A stretch of DNA of 64,000 nucleotides from Dermatophagoides farinae. Its lineage: Eukaryota > Arthropoda > Arachnida > Sarcoptiformes > Pyroglyphidae. Numbering within the stretch: the stretch's first letter is position 1; each line of letters opens with the position of its first letter. The DNA lies in assembly GCF_024713945.1 (NCBI RefSeq), contig NC_134679.1:2733001-2797000 (forward strand), given 5' to 3'. The position numbers and the translations under genes are program-made. A model generated the notes under the pieces. That model saw nothing but the letters and a program-made list of their open reading frames with translations, had not been told where the DNA came from and ran no database searches. This document shows positions 39,501 to 51,500 of this stretch, one piece after another.

Positions 39501-42500
39501 CCATCAAACGTACCTAGATTATTGTTTACTAATAATCTGAATTTAACATCAAAAAATTCTGTTGGAACAATGCAAATGACTTTAAATTCTGCTGCTGCTG
39601 CAGCTGTTGGAATGTCAACGATGAACAAAATGAATAAAAATCCAATTCGATCAAATCATTCGACAACAACAACAACAACAAAAATGAAAGATTCGTCCAC
39701 AATGATTATGGAACCATTGTTTTTTGAAAACAATAGTAGTGCTATAATGAAAATTCCTATCGTACGTAATGAGCTTCATATTGGCAAGATTTCAATCGAC
39801 AATCATGGCCAACTATATCTTTGTAAGACGATCAATACAAATCTTACTCGATCCATTGATATTATTGTTCGATTGGAAGTTTTTGGTGAGTATTTTTTTT
39901 TTATTTCTAATATTCTCGTCGGGTTATTTTTGGCACGCCACATCATAATTTAAAATTTTTGTTGATGTGATTCATTTTCATTATTGTTCAATTTTTTTTA
40001 TCATAGGATAAATAGGAAAAGATTCCATTTATTCAATATTATTATTATTTGTTTTATTTTCTTTACACATTTGTTTGACTTTATTATATATCTAATAGCT
40101 GGTCCAAAATCGGTACAAATAGAACAACGATTGCCTGCACAGGATGGACATTTTCATAGTGTTAATAGTGATAATTCAGATAACCATCCGGATATGACCA
40201 TTAGCAATAATAATCGTACATGGCATTCAATCGAACTACTCGATCACTATCTACATCGTCATGGTTCGTTGACGGAATCCATGAAGATAGCCTCATCATC
40301 ATCATCATCATCAACGGCTGAAACAGCAGCATCATCTTCATCATCAGTAACCAATAATAATCCATGGACACACGCAAAAAAATCATTTCGTTTACGTTCT
40401 GGTTTTGAATTCGATTTCACATGCCAAACAAATGGATCATTACCTGATGCTCAAATATTCTGGTACCTACGAGATATACATACAAATCATCTTCGTAATA
40501 TTACAGAATTCAGGTTAGTTTATAGTCAATTTTTTTCAATTTTTTTTTTGTTTTCAAAAACCATAAAAAAGCTTTAAGATGTAATGGTGATGGCAAATAA
40601 ATCACCATTCTCAACTTTTACTGAATTTCGCTGATTATTTTTTTTTATTTTTTCTCTTGATTTCAATTTGTCTGTCGGCTTACATTGGTGGTACCAAAAT
40701 ATTAGTAACATGTTCCAGAATGGTCATAATACATTGAGCTATCTACGTATAGTGCCTCAATACACCGATAACAAAGCCAACTTGATTTGTCAAGCATACA
40801 ATCCAGCCATGTTACATGAACTAATATTAAACTTGAAACTATGGTCAAATCAAACGACAATGTCCGAATCATCATCATTATCGTCCGTACAGATGGAATC
40901 GTCCGCGAATCGGCCCAACTTTTCATCGACAATTTCATCATCATCTTCATTGCCTTCAATTTCGTTATCATCATCTTCTTCAGAGAATGATGATGACGGT
41001 CTCTTAAATCAGGACTATTTGAATTCCATTATAACAAATCTAATGATACACTATGACGAAGAAGAAGAACAACAACAACAATATTTTCATCATCATCATC
41101 ATCAACAACAACAACAACAACAACAACAATTTGCTACATCAAGTAAAAATCTTTTAAAACAATCATCGTACTACTTGAAACATTACCCATTTCAACTCTT
41201 TACTTCCGTTTATCTTGATGTTAATTGTAAGTTGATATTGTATACAACAAACATTTTTCAACACTTATTTATATAGATAAGATCACTTGTTTTTTCGTTG
41301 TAACGAAACATGCGACTCCATTTTTGTCTGTTTATAATGGTAGTAGTAAGAATAGAAATGTAAATATAAGATAAGAAATAATAACAGCAACCATGATGAT
41401 GATGATGATGATTAATCCTTTTGTTGTTGTTGTTGTGTTGATGTTAGTAGCCAAAGATGTTAGCCTAAAGAAGATCAAAAAAAAAAGAACAAAAAGGTCA
41501 TTTGTTGTATTATCATCAACGGTATATATATTCTTAGTATATGAATAATACATACATAGATATAGTTCCAGTAAAGATCTATATGAATTTTCAGATCTTA
41601 TAGTAAATTCTTATACGATGATAATGAAAAACGACAATACATTTGAATGCAATTAATTAAACCCTTAATAATCATGCTTATGCTTTAATGTGTGTTATTA
41701 TATACATATGAAATAAAATGCTGAGGGAATCATCATCATCATCATCATTGTACATAATGATAATAGTTGATGAAATGGTCTGGTTCAAAGAACAAAGTCA
41801 TATGCAAAGAAAATGATAAATATTCTCTTGAGATGTTTGCCGAATGAACGAATTCCATTCACGATTATTATTGTCATTATGTTTTCAATATATATGAACG
41901 TTTGTGATCTGTGTCTTTCTGTCGATGTTTAACTGTATTGTAATTGAACAAAATGAACGAGAAGAAACCCTGAGAAAAAAAAATTGAGTATTTTTTTTTG
42001 GTTCTAAAATAATGCTATTCAATTTTTCTTTCTTTTGAATGTTTTAGTTTTTTTTCCTTGGCTATAAAATCTTTGAAAAATAGGTGTTTTGTACACACAA
42101 CAACAATATTTATTAAAAGAATGAATGCCAATATTCTGTGAATGATCTAAGTATAGACACCTATATTGAAGAATATTTCTCTCCTGCAAAATGCAATAAA
42201 ATATGTGCAACGATTCTTTTAAAAACAAAACGAAAAAAAAAATCGCAGACTAAACGCAAATATTATCTAGTCGTGAATTTTCGTATTTCTCTTTTGTGCT
42301 CATATTTTTCAATTCCTCGGAAAAAATTGAATCTTCAAATTTTACAACTTTGAATGTATTTGTGATGTAATGGATGTGCATATAAATTTTTTATGTACAA
42401 ACACACACACACATACACAATTCTACGCTGGTCCAAGCAAAAGTTTTCTCATCTCCACAAATACTTTCCATACTAACTTGGCCTAGAATATCTTCTAATA

Positions 42501-45500
42501 CCTACATACCTAGCTTGTGAATGAAAATTTTTTTTTCAAATTTTACCATTGTTTTTGATGGCTGTATTATATATATAATTTAATTACTTTAAGTGCCAAT
42601 TTTGTTAATGTTGAAAACATTATGTTTTGGTTGCTTTGTTTGGACCATAATAACATAAATAAATATAAAAATAACATATTTTCGATTTAGTAAAACATTC
42701 AATTGACTATTAACTTATTGTCATCCTCGTAATTGTGGCTGACTTTGTTATATACTGATATTAATAAATCTTTGATTTTGTTCATTATTATTATTCTCAT
42801 GACTTATCGATGATATTTTTGATTCAATTTCTTTCTTTTAAATTTTTTGACCTTTTCATGAATAGACAAGCCAATCGTATTGATTAAAGTTTTAAGTGGT
42901 GAACAAATGTATCAAGAAGTATCATCATCATCCAATTCTAACATAAATAATAATTATGGTTATAATACAAACGTATCCTCATCTAATATTGGTAATAGTG
43001 GCGAGAATCAACAAAAATCATATTCAAATCATAGTGATCAGCCAACAACAACCACTACTACAATGATGGAACATTATTATCGATTCAATGAAATGTCGGA
43101 AATATTTTTCAATTGTTCAATAAATTCGAATCCTGATGCACATCGTATTGAATGGTTTATGAATGAAAAATTGATTCATACCGATATACCGAAAGGTAAA
43201 AATTTCATTTTATGTTTATTCATCGTTTTCTTGTCCAAAATAATACATTGTCCAGAATCCGATTTGATCTATATCAATTGATTTGAAAAGCTTTTCAAAA
43301 GCCAATCGAAATCAAAAAGTTTTTTTTTCTCTTTTTAATCTTATTCTTTTTTTTCTCGCTATTTTATACAGAACGATAAAAAAAAGCAAAAACGATTTCA
43401 TTTTTTTCCACCGGAATTTGTTCCATATCTTTGATCGTGGAAAATTTTTTTAGTTTTTTTTGCAGAATTTTATTTCATATATAGATACCACATTCATATT
43501 CACAATGATTTAGATTGGATAATAATTTTCTATCATGAAAGAATTTTGTCTGAGTAGAAAATATTCATTCACATATAATGAAATCATTATAAAAACCAAA
43601 AATACTAGAAATGTCGTCATCAACATAATGATGACATTTTAAAAATTCCGGTGAAATTCAATTTGATTTCAAATTTTAACAACAGCAACAACTATTGTGA
43701 TGGTGGCAATATTTAGAATATTTTTGTATGATGTGAAATTTTACTGATAACAATAATAATAATGAAGAACACATAGAATATGAGAATTGGATTTGTTTTT
43801 TTTCCTTTTCTTTCCCTTCTACGAATTATTTGCAATTTTTATTAACAACTTTTTATTCTTTAAAGATTCCTTTGATCTTTTGACAAGTTGAATTTTTTTC
43901 TCTCTTTTGCCACTACTGATTAGAATCTGAATTTCCGAATATTGTAAATCACATTATTTTTTATATATAGATAATCACTAGAATGACAAAGAAAACTAAT
44001 GATGATGATGATGATGATGATGATATGATTTGAATTCAATTTCAAATTCTGAAAATTTTATTTTGAATGAAATTTATTTTTTATCATTTCTATCCAAATG
44101 AGTTTTATCGAACAACATGATCAGAAATAATTCACAAATTTTTCTCTCAACTAATGTTGTATCTCATGTGATTAATGAAGTTTTTTCTAGTTTTTTTTTG
44201 TTGTTGTGCTATGTTCGTCTTGGATATATGTTTGGTTCATTTACATTTTCATTTGAATTTTTATCGTCTGGACATTGTCCTCCCATTCCCAATGAATCAT
44301 CCATACTATTGTTGACAGAATTTGTTTTTGATTAAAAATAATGATTATAATAACTTGAAAATTTTTATTTTTTTTCTTTGTTGATTTTTCTTTCATTCTA
44401 AAATGATGTGTATTATGTAGGAATCATTATAACAAATACGAATCGTACATTGATCATATCACCATCACAACGGCGATCATCAGGATTATATTATTGTGCA
44501 GCCACAAATATTCTTGGCAAAACTGTCAGCGATCGAGTTCAAATCGACATTCTTTGTAAGTAAAAAACTACCATTTTCGGAATATTTTTTCCATTTTTTT
44601 TCTTTTCACAATTCTAAATATTTTTCACAAGAGTATGTATGTATGTGAATTCGTGAATTTATGTATGTGTATCTGTTGGGAATACATACATTACATTTTT
44701 TTTCCATATAATATATGTTGTTCTTGTTGTTAGATGATTCTTGACTTTATAATGGCGTTACAAATCTGTGAATGAGAAGAACACATTGCATTATTACTTC
44801 TAAAAAATGAAAAGGATTTTGGTTCGTTGGAAAAAAAATCTGCTCATTCTTTTACAGTTTGATGCATAACTCTATATATATGAATAAATAAATGAATTGA
44901 ATGAAATCATCTTCATTATTTGATCGAGAATCAAACAATTCATTCACTGTGTGATCTATTAATGATTTCAAAGAACTTTTGTCCTTTATCATGAATTATT
45001 ATTTCTACTTGAATTGAATACCGATTGAACAAACTAGATGAAAGTGTGCGCAGCAATAAAAAAAATCAAACACGGAAAAAACTGATCTACAGTACATAAA
45101 AAAAAGAATGAAAATTGAAAAATTAAGAGATGAGATTACCCCCCAAAAAAAATTAGAAACAAAAGATCAAATTTGGAATATTCCAAATGGAAAAAAAGGG
45201 TAAAGTAGTAGTATATGGTACTAATCAATTCTTTTCCATTTAATAACCGTTATTAGGCATGGCAATTGTGAATTCGATTGTGATTTCACAAGAACAAGAA
45301 AAAAAATCCTTATATTCAATTTCAAAATGTACCATACATCAAAAAACAAAAACAGAAGATTCAAGAAATTAATGATTAAAATTTGATTTATGAACTTAAC
45401 GATACGATTGGATTTTATTTCATTCAATGCTATTGTTTCATCATAATCATCATTGTCTTTTTTCTTGAATTTTTCTTCTCTTGTTGTTTGATTTTTCTTT

Positions 45501-48500
45501 TTCACCGTATGTGATGTAATTATTCAAATGGCTACAAATTGTAGTTGTTTGAATTTTTTTTTCTGTTAAAAAAATTAGTTCAACTTGATTATCATAAGAA
45601 TAATAACAGTTTCATTTTTGGAGAAAAAAAAAATAAAAAAAAGTCTGTCCATTCTTAGAATTTCAACAAATTCATTCGATTCTTTTCAGACACTGTAAGT
45701 TTTTATTGATTGTGAGAAGTTGTTATCCCTAACTTGAAAAAATTTTTGTTTTCTTTATTATTTTTGTTTTTTGTTTTTTTTTGGCTCAACATTTGTTGGC
45801 CGAAATAGAATTTCAAAATGTAGATTTTTCTTTCAAGAATAAAAATGAAAAAAAAAGTTTGACCAGATACATATAGAATATTTTTTTCCGTTTTTTTCGG
45901 ACAATTCAAGCCTGAAGTTGACATTTTCATTTATACAGTGATATTTTGGTCAATGATGACGATTCGTTTGCAACCAACTACCGTCATTAATCCGAAATGT
46001 TGCTGTAATTTTTTTTCCGTATATTGAGACACTTCGAATTCCATTACCGAATTGGAGATACCAAAAAACAAAAAAATTCTATTTGAAAGTTTGTGAAAAT
46101 TTTTTTATTTTTTTTCAATTTCCAGACATGTTTCTTTTTCCATTGTTTGAACCGATTAAAATGGGTTTCGTTTGTGTGCGTGTGTGTGTGTGTGTGTGCG
46201 TGGCTTTTTCATACATCTTCACGCCTAAACCGACATTTTTTTCTAAAAAAAATTTTCACACCCACTAAATAAATGATCAAATTGTCTTCTAAGACCTTGC
46301 CGGAACTATTTTTTTTATATTACTTTAATATTACACGCGCTACAAAAAAAAATATATATAATTGACCTACATCATTCTGGTAGTTTGATAATAATAGAAA
46401 CGAATTATTTGGAATTCACGTTCGTGTTCAATGTATTTTTCCATGTGAAAAAAAATTGCTATTTTATTTTAAAATACTGTACTTATGGTATGGTTTTCAA
46501 AGGTCCAAATCATTAAAACATTACACATCCATTCACTAGAAAAAAACACATCCGTCTATCTTTATTGGATTTTAGAAATAAAATTTATTTTGTAAAATTT
46601 TTTTTTAGTTAGGCATTTTTCAAACTTATTGTTTGAAACTTTATTTTTTTTCCAGACGGTTACGGTTGATCTATCGACAAATGTTGTTTGGATATATGGA
46701 TCCAAGAAAATTGGTTTATGTTGTTGTATAAAGTGAACTTTTTTTATGATGATTATATGATCTAAACATCAAAACCTCATTGATGACTACGAATAATGAT
46801 CATCATCACTGTTAATAATAATAATATTATGGCTTTTTTTGGAAAGATTTTCTTATCGTTTTCAATCTGTATTTGTGTTTGTGATTTTTATTGTTTTCAT
46901 CATCATCATCATTATTGGTTTTAATGGTTATAATAATTTTTTTTTCACCCATAAATACATTTTTCTATTGAGATCATAACAATTATTACTATTATTATAT
47001 GATTAAATTTTAAATTTTTAAAAAATATTTTAGACTCTTTCATTCAATGCTTACCTACATATACTGTATCGTAAACACATGGTTATATCCTAAAAACCGA
47101 TGAAAATTTGTAAAAACCAAAGGTCCCTGTGTGCGTTGTGTGTGAGTGTTGGCCGTAATTTGGTTTTTGTTGTTTTTTTTTCATCCGTCAAAGTCTAATA
47201 AGATGCAATAAGATGAATAGTATCATCATCAATGATATTGAACAAATTATAACGCAATTATCGATCAATAGACAAAAGAAAGAGATTCATACTTTTTCGA
47301 TTCAGTTTTTTTTAAGGTTTAATGATGATGAAATAACGGCAACGGCAAGACGAAGATGGATGAGATGGTTTTTATTTCTAAGAATGTACACACACGCACA
47401 CACACACACCCGAACACGATAAAATCGGTATCATACACATAGTATCATAATGATAGACTGTATGTGTCTGCATTTTGCATCAATAAAACTTTTTTTTTCT
47501 CCACTACTTTCGAATAAATGAAACTTTTAGCTTGAAATAAAACAAAAAATTGGAATTATCATCAATTCTATCTAATATAGTAAAATTATTATTAACATTA
47601 TAAAGATTCAAAAATATGGTCTTTTCTGACAAGGTCTTTTTGTTTGTCTTCTTTTTTGCCTTTGGTTACGATTCTTTTTGCTTACGGAACAACAACAACA
47701 ACAACAATAACAACCAAAACAAAAACAAACAAACGATAATAATAGTGAAAAACGAAAATTGAAACAAAGATTGATCTTATCCATCCATTTGATTTGTTTT
47801 CCATTGGGCTCTTTGGAGAATTCATTCTCATATATAATCAATAAATCAGTTATAGAGAATTTTCATTGTTGAATTTTTTTTTAACCTATTGGTTGAAATG
47901 GTGAATTTTTTTTTCGTTCTTCACATTGATAGGCAACAAAACATGTAAGTTTTTTTTGTTTATATTGTTCAAGTTGATTCACGAATCTAAATAGATTTTC
48001 TGTCTAAAATCTATCCAAACTGATGTTTGGGCGTTTATTTTGCTTTTTATCATTCGTTTTTTTTCTGTTTGCTAATGTTTTGTTGGATTGGAATTTTTGT
48101 GTCAGTATTGACACGACAAAAACAAATTGTTTTTTTTTCATCCTCATCATCATCATCATTCACATTATCGTTTAGTGTCAATTAAATATCGATCCATTAT
48201 GACAATGTTTCATCCATCAACGAATGAATTTCATTTTAGTATCATTTTTACTTGAACAAAAAATCTTTTTTTTTGTTCAAGAATTTTGGAAATTGATATA
48301 ATGCTATCATCTTATTATCATTATCTAAAATGATGAAGATCATCATCATCATCAATCTAATTAGAATTTAAGGTTTTATACTGATTTTCCAATGAAAAGC
48401 AGAATCTTTGTGATCAAACATAAAATAAATTTTACCATCTTAAGATCGATGGCTAATTTTTTTTTTCAAGAGGCTTAATTCTGTTTCATCATCATCAACA

Positions 48501-51500
48501 TAGCTTATATTACATAATGATCATCATTAATTGAAAGAGATTGATGCCTTTCGGGTTTGTGATTAATAAGCCGAAATTTTTGCCCAATATATAAGTGTAT
48601 TAAGTGTATATGAGTGAAAGTGAATCTAATTTGAAAATTTTCTTACCATCATTATCAATGATGATGATGATGATGATTAGGATTATTGTCATCATCATTG
48701 GCAATATTATTCCTTTCATCCATTCATATAAAGATTTGATGTCTGTGAAAAAAAGTACAATGGTTGAAATCATATACCTATACTTTAGTTATGGATGTAA
48801 GTGAATATTATTTTCCCTCCGGGTCCATTTCTAATGTTTAAATGAAGTTTTCGCTTTTTCGTTTCTCGTATCGACCAAAATGAAATATTGAATATGCTGA
48901 TGATTTTTTTTTTATTATTCGCATCAATGGATCAGTTTTATTCTTCGTAATGAAGATGCTGATAATCATATATTCAATGAGTTTTCCTTGTAATGTTGTA
49001 AGAAATAAAATTTCCTTTTTTTACATAATTTGCATATGATGATGATTATGATGAGCATGGCAAAAGTAATTGGTCGTTTTAGGTTTTTTTTATGAAATGA
49101 CATTTCATTTGTGTGTGTGTGTGTGTGTTTGTTTGTGTTTATTTGTCATCAAATTACTCTCACATCTTATTATTGGCCAGAATCATCATTATTACTTTCA
49201 ATAAAATGCTTGTTTTGATGGGTGACACTTTCAAGTCGGTAATTTTTATTTTTATTTTCCAGAAAGCAATTTCATCACTATATCGTATCGTAATGTCGTA
49301 TTTATATTCCACTTGTTTAATTAAACTTTTTTTTTTGCTTTTTTTTCTTCATTCCCAAATGGGAATATTGCTTAGGATTTCGTTTTTTTTTTTTCGTTGT
49401 GCTTTTAATATCATTATATATTGGATACAAATTCGATTTATTCATTCGTTTTTTTTATATTGACATCATATTCGATTCGTTTCTTGTTTGAAAAAAAAAT
49501 CAATTCTAATTTCTTGTGAGAATGTAAGATTGTGTTACAGTTTCTGAACCACACAATTGTCGAATGAATGATTGTAACGGCAGAACAGAAAAGAAATTGG
49601 CCATATATTTGTCAGGTGATAAATTTTTTCTCTGTTTTGGCATCTGTCATCGTTGCAATGTCTTGTCCTGTCCTATAGGAATCGAATGTTCGTTTCGATA
49701 AATTTTTTTTCCGTGCAAACCATGTAATGTTTGAAATTCTTTATATTTTTCTTTTTCGTTCGACAAATGCATCTATTTTGAATACTGAAAAAATTGGCCT
49801 TTAATTCGTAAAGTTTTCCCATAAGCTGATTGGATTTTTTCACTTGTTTTATTTTGTAAAGTTTACGTTTATTCATTGGAAATTCTAATCGTGTTCTAAA
49901 TGGCCGATTATGATCATGATGGTCAATGGCCAAAATTTGTATCCATCTTCATGATGAGCGTGAAAAAAAACAATTTTATTTCGTGATCATGTATTAATGT
50001 TGGTGAAGAAGAAAAAACGAGCGAAAATTTATTCAAGCTCTTTTTATCGTTGTGGCTACAGTCACGTGTTGGGCCAATTTTCTAGCTACTCGTATCTCGT
50101 ATCCAATTCGGCTTGATGTTGGATCAGCTAATTTGCATAATTTTTGGTTCACGTTATCATAGTATTTTTTGAATTTTTTTTTGTCTATCAATTTTTGTTT
50201 GAAAGCACTCTTTATGTTACATGACATTCTTGATTCTGTCATTCTGACACAAAAAAGTTCTCTAGTTTGGTTGATATGCATCATTGAATCTTGTTGTTGT
50301 TGTTGTTGTTGTTTGATCATTAGGTCAACATATTCTTCCATTTTTCTGATGATGGATCGTCGTTTCATTATGGTAAATAAATCAGAATCATCACTATGAT
50401 AAAATAGTCAGTTAATGTATGTGATTGTTTCTGTGTATTTTCTCAAAAACGCAGACGGGAAAAATCTTTAAGATCAATCATAAATGATGATGATCATGAT
50501 AATGACATTATGATTGATTTGATGAACAATATTTTCAATGTTTGATACAGATGATATGATGTAACTCTTTTTTCTTCCATTCCATATATCTTTATTTTCA
50601 TTTCCGGGCACACATTCTTTATTGGCCCCTTTCTCTTTAATAATTTCATATCATTGATCGTTACGCCTTTTTGCATTTTGTTCAAAACCAATGTTTTAAT
50701 ATCCTGATTTTTTTTGTTTTGTTTATAATATCCAGTTAAGCCTCAATGTCAAGTGGAATTTGTTCAAACCTACTATCAAAATCTGGATGACTATGTACAA
50801 CTTAAATGTCATATCATAGCAAATCCAAGTGAAAATGTTCAATTCACATGGCGTTTCAATGATACTGTTTTTATTGGTGATTTCAATAGTGCCTATACTT
50901 CATCCTCATCATCATTATCGAGTGAATCTTTTGTTGAACATGTATCCAATGATATTCAAGATATATCGTCTTCATCGTCAATTGAAGATGTCATTGATCA
51001 AGAATTTATGATGAATCACGATAAAACGATCAACAGCAGCAAACGGAATAATAATCGCAGATGGAAAATACCCCGACCTAAATCTACATTGATACATACG
51101 ACCATCGATCATCAACATCTAATAACGAATGTGATTCGAATACATTTGAAAAAATGGTCAAGTTTTGGTCAATTTACATGTACAGCAAAAAATAATGTTG
51201 GTATTCAGAGTGAACCATGTCGTTGGCAATTAATACCACATCATTATCATACACATTATCGTAATAGTTATGAATCATCCATGAATATTATTCATGGTAA
51301 TCGTCATCACTTTCATCATCATCAACAGCAACAACAACAAAAATCACAATCATTGATGCAACAATTTTCATCGTCATCATCCCGATTACCGAATCAATTG
51401 AATAATTGTCATATAATTGAATCATCTAATGCTGTAGTAATCAAATGTTCAAATGGTGTCGAAGTATATGAACGAACATCCGATTCTTCAAATCAACATC

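Larger units (their letters stand above)
44556..50735 (+). other. Intron 9 of the sidestep-like gene (host intron of the antisense gene)
   Basis: At 6.2 kb this is the longest intron of the gene. Up to about 49.6 kb it holds only low-complexity sequence, including a (TG)n tract at 46171-46201. The last 1.1 kb carries minus-strand coding-like sequence. Confidence 0.6.
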
